Below the pieces are notes generated by a model. That model was not told where the DNA came from and did not search any database. It worked only from the letters and a program-made list of their open reading frames with translations. Shown in pieces: positions 55,327 to 64,000 of a DNA stretch of 64,000 nucleotides. The position numbers and the translations under genes were made by a program. Within the stretch, counting starts at the first letter, position 1. Each line of letters begins with the position of its first letter. Source of the DNA: Pycnococcus provasolii (lineage: Eukaryota; Chlorophyta; Pseudoscourfieldiophyceae; Pseudoscourfieldiales); the NCBI GenBank assembly GCA_049487715.1, contig CP150566.1, positions 558,001 to 622,000 of the forward strand, in the 5' to 3' direction.

Positions 55327-57396
55327 TCAAATGAGTGCCTCGCCACCATGTATTTTTAAAAGCTCCAAACACACTCCATTCGTCCACCCGAATCCAACCT
55401 GCGGCGTGTACTCGCCGCCGCCGCCAAAGTCGCCCGGCACGTCCGCGCGCATCTTTTCGTGCATCACCCCTCCTGAGCGCCACGCAAGGTAGCACGATCG
55501 AACGAATGACCGCGCGATGTACCGCGCCACGCCCGTGTGGTCGAGACTGGAGCCGTTAAGGAGCACACGTGAACCGTCGCCGTACTTCCTCACGCCCTCG
55601 CTGAGCATGTGCTGTAGCGGTGCCCACGCATTCGGCCAGTCCCACTGCTGCGCGGTGACAGGTTCGGAGGACGCCGGCATGCCGGTGGTGCTCACCGCCA
55701 CGCCGCCGGGCTGCACGAGGCCAGAGGCGCACAGCGCGCGCACCGCGGCACGCGCCACGTCGCCGCCCGCCGTCGCGGCTCCGCAGAAAAGGGGGACGTA
55801 CTCGTACGCGCCGTGCGTTTCGGCGTACGACCACTGAGACACGTCCACAGGCTCGCCGTTACGTGGCGCGGTTCGAAATCCTCCAGCCGTATGCGCACCA
55901 GGTCCGCGGCTTTGCTCGTGGAAAAAAGGCGTCGGCCTTTGCACCGGCACATCTCCGTCCACGTCCGCGGGAAGCACGACATCGCGCCACCGTGCTACGG
56001 TTGCGTCCCAGAACACGTCCTCCATAGCCGCACGGCGGTGGCTGGCGAGGTCGGCAAATCGCAGCCTCATCATGACGTCGCCTCGTCGCCTGGCGAGCGT
56101 CGCAATGGCATCCTCTGCGGCGAGCAGGTACGCATTCAGGTCGCTCGGCAGTATGTGCGTCGTGCGTATCGACCTTAATCCCTTCCGCGGCGACGCGAAC
56201 CACCGGCTTCCAAAGTCGTAGCCGCTCTCCGCCGCGCTCGCGACGTGCCGCAAGAGCGCGGCACGCGCTTCGGGCGCAACCTCCGCCGCGAGCTTCACAT
56301 CCTCGCGATAGCTCTCCGGTCGCGGCGCGTCCGTGCGCGCGTAATACCGCTGCAGCATGTGCACGGCGCCGCTTCGTCCTCGCACGGCGACGGTGTGCCG
56401 ATTCGGAGTCGTTGGTCCTCCGTCAACCGATTCGCCAGTCCAGTACTCGTACTCGCGAAGCAGTTCCGGCAGAGCCTCGGCGAGCAGGCTGTCGTCGCGC
56501 GTCGCGTCGTGCACCGCAAGCACCATGAGAGCGAGAAGCGGCGGCTGGCTTCGATTCACATAGTAGATGCGCGTTCCGTTGGGCACGAATCCAAACTCGG
56601 CGACGAGGCTGATGAGATTCTGCACGACACCCTTCGCGAGCGTGTCGAGTCCGCAAGCAAGAAGGCCGAGCACGACCCAGTACGAGTCCCAGTAGTACAC
56701 CTCGCGGAAGCGGCTTCCAGGCACCACGAGAGGTTTTCGCGCCATGGGAACCATGAAGCTACTTCGCGACGTGTCGCACGACGCATCCGGAACGCGCACG
56801 AGTTCCTTCCACCGCTTGCACAGAGCGTGAGCAAACTCCGCAGCACCGCTCGCGTTTTCAGACTCGCGCAGCAGCGCGAGCGGCGGCGGACCCTTCGCGT
56901 CGTCGCGCGAGAAGAGGCTTTCGTCCGTGCACGGCACGAGTCCTCCTCCCTCCGAGAAGTTCTTCGAGACAAAGTTGCGCACCGCGCTCGCCTCGCGTGG
57001 CGCACCGTCCGGGAACGCCGCGCGGAACGCCTCTAGCACCTTCTTCGCCGGCACGTGCGCGACGCCGTCGACAAACTCCTTGCTGTCTTGCCTTGGCGCT
57101 TGCGCCTCGGCGTATGACGCAAGAAGGCCTTCGCTGTTGCCCGCATCCGCAAAGAGCTGCACGGCGTCGGCGCGTCTCTGCGCGCGTATTCGTTTCTTCT
57201 TTCGCTTCTCCTGCTGCTCGGTTGCGACACGGAACGCGCGTATGCTGAGAATGACGATGACAAGCAGCACCATGAGCGGCTTGGCGTTGTCGAGTACGGC
57301 CTGGGGTATGATCCACCCGGTAGGAACGGTTCCGTGCGGGGTGGTTGGCGTGGTTGGCATGGCGAAGGAGTCGAAGGCGGCAGAGTCGTCGTCCAT
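55327..57396 (-). CDS. Trehalase, glycoside hydrolase family 37, membrane-anchored
   Basis: 689 residues from the first ATG (MDDDSAAFDS). An N-terminal transmembrane helix (about 41-56) followed by a basic cluster (EKRKKKRIRAQRR) makes it a type II membrane protein with the catalytic domain outside or in a lumen. The GH37 signature 1 is PGSRFREVYYWDSY (226-239). Other conserved parts are FGFVPNGTRIYYVNRSQPPL, SRWFASP, LNAYLLAAEDAI and signature 2 QWDWPNAWAP near residue 600. Trehalase splits trehalose into two glucose units. Plant trehalases have the same membrane-anchored layout. Confidence 0.93.
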   Translation of the reverse strand: MDDDSAAFDSFAMPTTPTTPHGTVPTGWIIPQAVLDNAKPLMVLLVIVILSIRAFRVATEQQEKRKKKRIRAQRRADAVQLFADAGNSEGLLASYAEAQAPRQDSKEFVDGVAHVPAKKVLEAFRAAFPDGAPREASAVRNFVSKNFSEGGGLVPCTDESLFSRDDAKGPPPLALLRESENASGAAEFAHALCKRWKELVRVPDASCDTSRSSFMVPMARKPLVVPGSRFREVYYWDSYWVVLGLLACGLDTLAKGVVQNLISLVAEFGFVPNGTRIYYVNRSQPPLLALMVLAVHDATRDDSLLAEALPELLREYEYWTGESVDGGPTTPNRHTVAVRGRSGAVHMLQRYYARTDAPRPESYREDVKLAAEVAPEARAALLRHVASAAESGYDFGSRWFASPRKGLRSIRTTHILPSDLNAYLLAAEDAIATLARRRGDVMMRLRFADLASHRRAAMEDVFWDATVARWRDVVLPADVDGDVPVQRPTPFFHEQSRGPGAHTAGGFRTAPRNGEPVDVSQWSYAETHGAYEYVPLFCGAATAGGDVARAAVRALCASGLVQPGGVAVSTTGMPASSEPVTAQQWDWPNAWAPLQHMLSEGVRKYGDGSRVLLNGSSLDHTGVARYIARSFVRSCYLAWRSGGVMHEKMRADVPGDFGGGGEYTPQVGFGWTNGVCLELLKIHGGEALI

Positions 57397-57584
57397 ACCT
57401 GCTGCGTGCGAAAGCCAGGCAGGAATGAGAGGAGAAGAATATCTCGACCAAAGAGATGCGCGGCGCGGGACCAACCCCTAATTAGACGATATTTCTCTTC
57501 TCCAAACCCCCAATCGGAATATCAAAGCAGGCTCGGCAGGACCTCGCAGGCTCCTTCATAACTTTCCCGCCCGACAGAGATTCT

Positions 57585-60500
57585 ATGGCCACCGCGCCCA
57601 TGGCGGAGGATGCGGAGTCGCGCCTGTCGCGCGTCCTCCCGTCCCTGCTGGACTACGCGCTGGGAAGTGCAGCTGACAGTGCAGCAGCAGCAGCAGCAGC
57701 GGCGGCGTCGGCATCCACATCTGCATCCACATCTGCGCACTCTCAACCGTGCTATGGGTTGCGCTTGTCGGAAACGCGAACGGCGCTCCACCTGCTCCGA
57801 TTGGCCGCACAGCAGACGGAGCTCCTCACGGGCTCGCCGGGAGGTGCGCTATCTTTAACCAGGCTCATGCCGAGGCTCATGCCGCAGCTCGCGGCGGAAC
57901 CCGCGCACGCGAGCCTCGCTCCGCACCTCGCGCTCGCGCTCGCGGCCGCCGTGCCGGCGGTGGCTGCACGCGGTGGCACGCAAGCGCTGCAGGCGATGTA
58001 CGAGGGTGCGCGTGACGCGCTCGAGGATGCCGTCGCGCTCGCCGACTACTTCGCGTTTGCGACGGAATTCGCGCCTTCGGGAGGGTGGGTTCCCGCGGAC
58101 GTGGCTGTTGACCTCTTTCCCGCGCGAGCTGTGCACGCCACCGACAAGTTCGCCGAACATCTCGACAGCAGCGTGACGGTGTCAGTTCGCTGCGCCAACG
58201 GCGCGCTGCAGCTTGGCTCTGTCGCGGCGTGCGTGCTCGGCGCGTGCATCTCGAACGCCGCACCACTCATCCTCGCCAGTGGCGGTGCGTCGTGCGCTCG
58301 CTCGCTGCTCGCCCTCGCCCGAGCTGAGGCTGCACGGCAAGGCGCGCCGGATCTCGCACGTGTTGCCTGCCTCGGCACGCTCGTGCAGCTGATGCAGCAA
58401 CGCCTGCATCTGCCCGGCGTTGCATCGGAAGCGCTTGAGCTTGCCATATCGGAGGCTTCGCGCGCCGCCTCAGCCACACCTGCTCTACTTCGTGCCACAG
58501 CGGCGGTTGTGCGCGCAGCCGTGGCCAGCCTAGCGAGCACGGATCGCCGCCGGCTCACGGCCGTGCTAGCACGATCCGCCGAGCCACTTGGGCGCGCTCT
58601 TGCCGCGTGCGCAGCAGCCTCGCACGCCGCGCCGGAAGACGCGCTGCGCCTCCTAGGCGCACTTGCAGCGGCGCATGCAACCGCGTGCACCTGCGTGCGC
58701 GAGGCTGTGGCCGATGCAGCCGTTTCGTTCGTCGACGCCGCCGTGCACGCGGCGGCAAGCGCCACGCCAGGCTGTCGCGACGCGCTTGCAGACGCCGTGG
58801 GCGCTGCCGCCATTACCGCAGCATCGCTGGCATCGCAGACGCGTTCCGCGGATGGACAGCCGCCGGAAAGCCCGGCACGGAAGCGCAGGAGGCAGGAGAC
58901 GTCAGCACCAAAGAATTCTCGGAACTTGGAACTTTCTGTGACAGCATCCGGCGAGGACATGCATGCATCCAAGGCGCAGGGCGTGGAGAAAGCGCTGGTC
59001 ACGCACGCAAAGGAGGCGTCAGCTCTGCCGCCGCCATCCGCCTCCAGCGCGGAGGTGGCGGCACGACTGAATCAGCTCGTGCTCGTGGCGCGCGCCGTGG
59101 CGCCCATGCGACATCGCGCCGCGCACGTCGCCGTGCGTGATGCAACAGCTGCGTGGCTGAATGCGTGCGGATCGTGGACAGGAATGCACTCGTCGCCCCT
59201 GCTGCAAGATCCGGCGGTGTCAGAGGCTGTGATGGCAATCGTAGCGGAAGCGGCAAGGTGGCGCGCACCCGGCGCTCCCGCATGCCTTTCACGCGGCGCC
59301 GAGAGCGTCGACCTATTTCCTCCCAGCTGGCACAACGCGGAGACCCTGCTCGGATATCCATTTACCACGAGTACCACCGCCGAGATGGCGACGAATGCAA
59401 AGACAATTTTCGCATCCGCCAAGATGCTTGCATTGGAGGCGGGAATGAGTCTTGCGTGCTTCGCACGCCGAAGAGACCAGTTTTCAAAGTTGGCGCCAAA
59501 GTGCGCTGCGAACGCCGCACTGGCGGATTCTGAGCCAGCAATACGCGCAGCGGCTCTTGGTGCACTGCCATACATCACCTCTGACAGGCGCGCCATAGCG
59601 GATGCTGCTAACCAAGCCGGGGATCTGCAGTGCGCAGCACACGCCAAACTTGGAATGCTGCAAACTGACAGCTCGCACGTCAACTTGACGTACCCTCTCG
59701 GCTTCGCACGAGCTGTGGTGACACTCGCGGCATCGCGTTCAACTGGCACAGACGTGTCGACGACCTGTGTGTTTGATGGACGGCTTTACGAACCCACGCT
59801 GTGGGCGATTACGAGCGATCCTGAAGAGAGACCAATCCACCAGGTCATGGGCCAGAAGCTCACAAATTGCCTGCCGATGACCGAATCTGTGCTAACGGCG
59901 TCCGGTGCTGTTCGCGAGGAGGTGGTAGCACTGCTACAGCACATCGTCGCGACGTTCCACGAACAAGATGATTCGACCCTGCGTGCCGCCGCCCTGCGTC
60001 TGCTGCGACGATGCCTCTGCGCGGCGATGGCAATTCGCGACCTCGATGCCGCCATGTCGCACACGGAGAGCATTTCTCGTTCGCCGTTGCCGCTCAAGCC
60101 AGACGACTGGCACGTGCGCGTGATATCCGCGTGTTTCAGCAGCCGATCGAGCGCACTGGCCTACTCCGCGGTGGGATTTACCGCCGCACTCATCGCATCC
60201 GATGCCGTCAGCGAGGCGGATACCGCCAGCGAGTACGCAATGCTTAAATGCGTGAACGACATTCTCGATGACGAGCTGCCACACCATGCCACGGGAGCTG
60301 CACCTATGTCCCAGGCAAGCCAGGGAGCAACGGCGGCGGCACGCACGATCACGGACACGGCCCTCTGCCTGGTTTCGATCCTGAGCCACCGCGTGCGCGT
60401 TACGAAGATGTCCAACGCACTCGTCGTGCTCGTGCGTCGCCTCGACGACGCACGGAGTGCCTCGAGGCGATGCCTCGTAGGCGTGCTGCTGCGACGCATG

Positions 60501-63500
60501 GCGAATCGCCTGCATCCCACGGGAGGCGGCACGCGAAAGCTCCTCGTGGAAACGCCAATTCTTCTCGAGTATCTCGCGCGATCTGTGCTGCAGAGTCCAG
60601 CGCTTGCGGCGGAGTGCGCGGACGTGCTGCTTGGCGGGGCGGATCAAAAGGAGCTTCTTGCCATCGCTCTGCCCGTCAGCCTGCCAAAGCTTCTTGAGTA
60701 CGAACGACCAGGCTTTGATCCACGCGAGCTGGTGACGGAGATTGCGCGGCGCCTTGGTCGCGACCCAAAAGACTGCCTGCTGCAGTACGGACCGATGGCA
60801 CTTGCGCGATGCTATGCAAACAGCAACCGCCATACGAATCACGCAACGAAGGTGACGGTTGAGCGCGTCGAGGCAATCACCGGGATGGGATTGACAAAGT
60901 TTCTGCGCGAAAGCGTGCAAGAAATTGTGCACGGCATCATTTGGTTCGGCTGCGCCGACCGCGGCGAGGACCTGCGCGAGTCATCGTCTCACGTCAAGCT
61001 TATGCTTTCCGACGTTGCCGGCGAGATTGAAGTTGCCGGGCAGTCGGATCCGACCGAGCTTCTCGCGGCACATTTCGTCAGTCTTTCGACGTTCTTGCAC
61101 CAGGTGCTTTCCGGCGAGGGCCTTCACGGCGATGCCAGCGGGCTTGTGGCGGCTGGCCGTGCTCCTCTAGCCTCTGATCCAAACGAGGCGGATGGAAGCC
61201 GTGCAGTGCGCTGTCTTGACCTCGTCGCGCGGCTGGCGAACGAGCGTGTCGCTGACTTTGCGCCGCAGCTCATTGCCAACCTCACACGTGCCACCAACAC
61301 GAAGAAACTTCGAAGCCTCGCTCTCGTGGCGTGGCATACCTTTGTGAGCGCTCTTGGGAATTGCAGCAAGGAGGCTCTCGCGCGGCACGCACCTCAGGTT
61401 GCCGTGGCCCTCGCACCGTCTCTCGAGCACGGCACGGAGCAGGAGTGTGATAATGCAGCGAGCGTGCTCGATGCCATTGCATCATTTGCCACCGACGCTG
61501 GCGTTGCAGACGCGATTCGGAAATGGCCGACGCTGCCTAATCGCCATCAGGTGTTCGACTTCAGCGCCGTGGCTGATCAACTTCGCGGCGACGTGACGCC
61601 GGGGAGGCGAATGCGCATGCTTCTGGAAAACGTCTTGCACTCGAATGTGAGTGTGAGGTACACAGCCCTGACAGAGCTGCTGCACACCTTGCGAGAGCAC
61701 GGCTCCAAGCTTCCGATGGAGGATGTGTCGCTGACGAAAGACGACTTTCCGAGCGCTAGCGAAGTGATGGGAACTCTGCTACTGTGCTGCTCGGAAGGTG
61801 AGGTGCGCACGTCGCTTAGCGAGCCCCTGAAAATGCGGCTTGCCGAGTGCCTGGGCGAGCTTGGCGCGGTCGACCCTTCGCGATGCGAGGTCAAGCCGCA
61901 GAAGAGCGAGAGACTTCCGAAGAATGGTCGTGAACTTCGCTCGGTCATAGTGAAGGAGCACTTGAGCCGCCTGTACAAATCAGCAAACGACCTGGAAACT
62001 CTCAATGCTGCAACCCTTGGGGTGCAGGAGATTCTTCGGCAGTGCACCGTGGAGGAAGAGGTGCACTCGACGGAGGAGACAGAGCTTTGGAAAAACCTCG
62101 ACCCTGAGCTAAAGAGTCTACTACAACCATGCCTGCACAGCGCCTTGCAACTTCAGGAGAACGCGAGCGGGACAATGCCCGTTGCCATGACGACGGACCA
62201 GGGCGAGATTTCCGTGAGCGCGATATGGGAAAGTATGCTCGATTCCGGCATGAGCTTTCGCCGATGGCTACATCTCTGGCTGCGCCGCCTGGTGGCATCG
62301 CTGCCCACCGACACGTCGCGTCTCGGCGAGTACGCCCGTGCCGTGGCTGGCGTGCTGAAGGCGTCGTCTAGTGCGATGCGGTTCGACATGCCCTTAATGC
62401 TGCGCCTGCTTCCTGTAGCGTGCCACGCTGCAGTGTGCTACGGCGGCGATGCCGGCGCCGCTTTGGTAAAATGCGAGGTCCTCGCGGTGCTAGCCGCCGC
62501 CACGAAGCTGCGTGGACGAAGCGGCCGCAGCGACGGCGACGGCACGGATTCCGCAGAGGTTGTCGCCGAGGGTGTGAACGGAACGCTGCCTTCGTCTACG
62601 AACCACTCAACCACGCGCACGGGTGGTGGCGTGGGTCTTGCGAATGTGGAGCTCGCGGCGCAGGCGATATTTCAAATGCTCGACACGATCACGCAGTGGC
62701 ACCAACCAAAGCCGTCTGAGGCGATTTATCGAATGCATGAGGAGGAGATGCGCCATAGGCAGGGAAAGAGCGAGTCCGCAGCCAGCAAGCGCGCACGTGC
62801 GGAGCGTAAACGTGTCGGCGACGAGTTCGTCGACAAGGTGAGTCTGTACCTTCTTGCAGAGGCTGCTGTTGCCGTGCGTGCGTATGCGCGTGCGATCCGA
62901 TATCTGCACAGCCATCTCCGGGAGTTGCACCGTGACGGCGTCGGCGGGTGCCTGAACCCCGCACATCTACTGCCAGATGCGATCAAAACTGACACGGGTG
63001 TTGGGGGCGCTGGAGGCACTCAGGGAATTGGCGGTAACGTGGTGCCGAGCAGGAGCACATCGTCGAGCGCAGCGCAGCCTCCCGCTAAGATTGGATTTGG
63101 CACTGCGGCTGATGGTGCGCTTGATTTGCTTCGGGAGGCGCATGCCGGCCTCGCAGATGCAGACAGCCTGCTGTGTCTACCAAGCCTTCGTGGGCGTGAA
63201 GCGTTCGATGACGCGGTGGTCATTGCAGAGGCGGAGGGGCGATGGGGCGACGCGCTCAGCCTCCGCGAGCAGGCTCTGCAGCACGCGTCCATCTCACGCG
63301 CGACAACCTCGTCGGCAGAGAAGAAGGCTGACGAATCGTCACGGTTCCACGACCTTCGCCAGGGCCAGCTGAAGTCCCTACTTCACATGGGCCATCTGCA
63401 CAGCGTGGTGGTACACGCGGACGCGGCGCTGACAACCCACCATTCCCGCGGTGCGTGTGCAAGCGAATCACGCGACCCTGCCCTAGCAGCTTGCACCGCG

Positions 63501-64000
63501 CACGGCGTGGGTGCGGCCTGGCGTCTTGGGCAGTGGGACGATCTCGATAGGTACCTGGATGTGCTGGATGCGCCGTCGCGCAACTCTCCGGCGTCGGTAG
63601 AAGTGAACGGCGTCGAAGCTGTTTCCAACGTGTGCGTGGGAAAACTGCTCCACGAGCTTCGACACGGCTCAAAGGAGCGACTGTCCGCCGCGGCGTGTGA
63701 GGCACGCCAAAGGCTCATGGAAAGCCTTCCCGCCGCCGCGATGGAGAGCTACGCTCGCGCTTACCCCACGCTTGTTAGCCTGCAGTGCGTGCGCGAGGTG
63801 GAGGAATGCGGCTTGGCATTTCTTGGTAACGGCAAGGCGTCGTCCGATGGCCAAGTTGTGCACGACGTCGGCGCGGTGCGCACGCTCGTCGACGGCGTTC
63901 CTTGGTCGTCGCGGCTGAGCAGGTGCCGAACGTCGTTAGACGCTCGCGAGCCCGTGCTTGCGGCACGCCGGCAGGCACTCGCCATCTGCGGCGGCGCGGA
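57585..64000 (+). CDS. ATR: ATR/Mec1-type phosphatidylinositol 3-kinase-related kinase, partial (C-terminus off the right edge)
   Basis: Open without a stop from the ATG at 57585 to the window end: 2138 codons. It is Ala-rich and almost entirely alpha-helical HEAT-type sequence. Near residues 1225-1300 is a UME-like stretch (KKLRSLALVAWHTFVSALGN, then APQVAVALAPSLEH), a domain typical of ATR/Mec1. After about 1730 come helical repeats resembling the FAT domain, including RYLHSHLRELHRDGVGG, FDDAVVIAEAEGRWGDALSLREQ and VPWSSRLSRCRTSLDAREPVLAARRQ close to the edge. The kinase domain would lie beyond. ATR senses RPA-coated single-stranded DNA and signals replication stress. The family call rests on the UME and FAT patterns; other PIKKs are less likely. 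No intron is needed. Confidence 0.75.
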   Translation, partial: MATAPMAEDAESRLSRVLPSLLDYALGSAADSAAAAAAAAASASTSASTSAHSQPCYGLRLSETRTALHLLRLAAQQTELLTGSPGGALSLTRLMPRLMPQLAAEPAHASLAPHLALALAAAVPAVAARGGTQALQAMYEGARDALEDAVALADYFAFATEFAPSGGWVPADVAVDLFPARAVHATDKFAEHLDSSVTVSVRCANGALQLGSVAACVLGACISNAAPLILASGGASCARSLLALARAEAARQGAPDLARVACLGTLVQLMQQRLHLPGVASEALELAISEASRAASATPALLRATAAVVRAAVASLASTDRRRLTAVLARSAEPLGRALAACAAASHAAPEDALRLLGALAAAHATACTCVREAVADAAVSFVDAAVHAAASATPGCRDALADAVGAAAITAASLASQTRSADGQPPESPARKRRRQETSAPKNSRNLELSVTASGEDMHASKAQGVEKALVTHAKEASALPPPSASSAEVAARLNQLVLVARAVAPMRHRAAHVAVRDATAAWLNACGSWTGMHSSPLLQDPAVSEAVMAIVAEAARWRAPGAPACLSRGAESVDLFPPSWHNAETLLGYPFTTSTTAEMATNAKTIFASAKMLALEAGMSLACFARRRDQFSKLAPKCAANAALADSEPAIRAAALGALPYITSDRRAIADAANQAGDLQCAAHAKLGMLQTDSSHVNLTYPLGFARAVVTLAASRSTGTDVSTTCVFDGRLYEPTLWAITSDPEERPIHQVMGQKLTNCLPMTESVLTASGAVREEVVALLQHIVATFHEQDDSTLRAAALRLLRRCLCAAMAIRDLDAAMSHTESISRSPLPLKPDDWHVRVISACFSSRSSALAYSAVGFTAALIASDAVSEADTASEYAMLKCVNDILDDELPHHATGAAPMSQASQGATAAARTITDTALCLVSILSHRVRVTKMSNALVVLVRRLDDARSASRRCLVGVLLRRMANRLHPTGGGTRKLLVETPILLEYLARSVLQSPALAAECADVLLGGADQKELLAIALPVSLPKLLEYERPGFDPRELVTEIARRLGRDPKDCLLQYGPMALARCYANSNRHTNHATKVTVERVEAITGMGLTKFLRESVQEIVHGIIWFGCADRGEDLRESSSHVKLMLSDVAGEIEVAGQSDPTELLAAHFVSLSTFLHQVLSGEGLHGDASGLVAAGRAPLASDPNEADGSRAVRCLDLVARLANERVADFAPQLIANLTRATNTKKLRSLALVAWHTFVSALGNCSKEALARHAPQVAVALAPSLEHGTEQECDNAASVLDAIASFATDAGVADAIRKWPTLPNRHQVFDFSAVADQLRGDVTPGRRMRMLLENVLHSNVSVRYTALTELLHTLREHGSKLPMEDVSLTKDDFPSASEVMGTLLLCCSEGEVRTSLSEPLKMRLAECLGELGAVDPSRCEVKPQKSERLPKNGRELRSVIVKEHLSRLYKSANDLETLNAATLGVQEILRQCTVEEEVHSTEETELWKNLDPELKSLLQPCLHSALQLQENASGTMPVAMTTDQGEISVSAIWESMLDSGMSFRRWLHLWLRRLVASLPTDTSRLGEYARAVAGVLKASSSAMRFDMPLMLRLLPVACHAAVCYGGDAGAALVKCEVLAVLAAATKLRGRSGRSDGDGTDSAEVVAEGVNGTLPSSTNHSTTRTGGGVGLANVELAAQAIFQMLDTITQWHQPKPSEAIYRMHEEEMRHRQGKSESAASKRARAERKRVGDEFVDKVSLYLLAEAAVAVRAYARAIRYLHSHLRELHRDGVGGCLNPAHLLPDAIKTDTGVGGAGGTQGIGGNVVPSRSTSSSAAQPPAKIGFGTAADGALDLLREAHAGLADADSLLCLPSLRGREAFDDAVVIAEAEGRWGDALSLREQALQHASISRATTSSAEKKADESSRFHDLRQGQLKSLLHMGHLHSVVVHADAALTTHHSRGACASESRDPALAACTAHGVGAAWRLGQWDDLDRYLDVLDAPSRNSPASVEVNGVEAVSNVCVGKLLHELRHGSKERLSAAACEARQRLMESLPAAAMESYARAYPTLVSLQCVREVEECGLAFLGNGKASSDGQVVHDVGAVRTLVDGVPWSSRLSRCRTSLDAREPVLAARRQALAICGGA

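Noticed and set aside
1-64000. CRISPR arrays, bacterial operons, rRNA or tRNA genes, snRNAs
   Set aside because: No regularly spaced repeats with unique spacers, no cloverleaf with A and B boxes that I could support, and no U6, U2 or 5S core sequences were recognised.

Overview
This is nuclear DNA from a compact, intron-poor, GC-rich single-celled eukaryote. It carries TBP, importin alpha, ribosomal protein uS12/eS23, ArfGAP, an ADAT2-type tRNA deaminase and ER, mitochondrial and secretory proteins. Most genes are one uninterrupted reading frame; four to five have short GT-AG introns of 73-144 nt. A TGTAA pentamer lies roughly 15-50 nt after many stop codons, the polyadenylation signal best known from chlorophyte green algae. 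Several proteins have N-termini that look like organelle transit peptides. Intergenic arrays of (TTAGGG)n suggest a TTAGGG-type telomere. I favour a small green-lineage alga, but the sequence alone does not fix the species.

Layout. 1-5.8 kb: a secreted or type II membrane protein cut by the left edge (-), a membrane protein disulfide isomerase (+) and TBP (-). 5.8-18.2 kb: a CRTAC1-like FG-GAP surface protein, an EF-hand four-helix membrane protein, a Tudor/SET protein, an HMG-like basic protein (-) and a TruB pseudouridine synthase with an RG-rich tail. 18.9-31.3 kb: a two-helix membrane protein, a TPR-DnaJ co-chaperone with a frameshifted end, a fasciclin protein, a Sen1-like helicase, a CobB/CbiA-like protein that has lost its catalytic motifs (-) and the Hsp70 co-chaperone Hip. 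31.4-44.1 kb: a tail-only ArfGAP paralogue (-), an organellar ABC half-transporter, an ankyrin protein (-), a RING/TRAF-like protein, full ArfGAP2/3 (-), ADAT2, uS12 (-) and RMI1. 44.9-57.4 kb: importin alpha, a small SET protein (-), ClpP, a three-exon small gene (-), a young defective Ty1/copia element, an unrecognised 254-residue protein, a SulP transporter broken by a homopolymer frameshift (-) and a membrane-anchored trehalase (-). 57.6 kb to the right edge: the N-terminal two thirds or more of an ATR/Mec1-type kinase (+).

The most unusual signals are these. (1) Short telomere-like arrays sit about 90-220 bp from start codons, often in divergent promoters, and are sometimes accompanied by the 9-mer CTATCGTAG. 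(2) A Ty1/copia insertion with two apparently identical 139-bp LTRs and an intact 5-bp target duplication separates one such array from its gene. (3) The CobB-like protein lacks both the P-loop lysine and the amidotransferase cysteine. (4) One ArfGAP copy consists only of the C-terminal coat-binding-like tail. (5) Two probable single-base frame disruptions lie in otherwise well-preserved genes.
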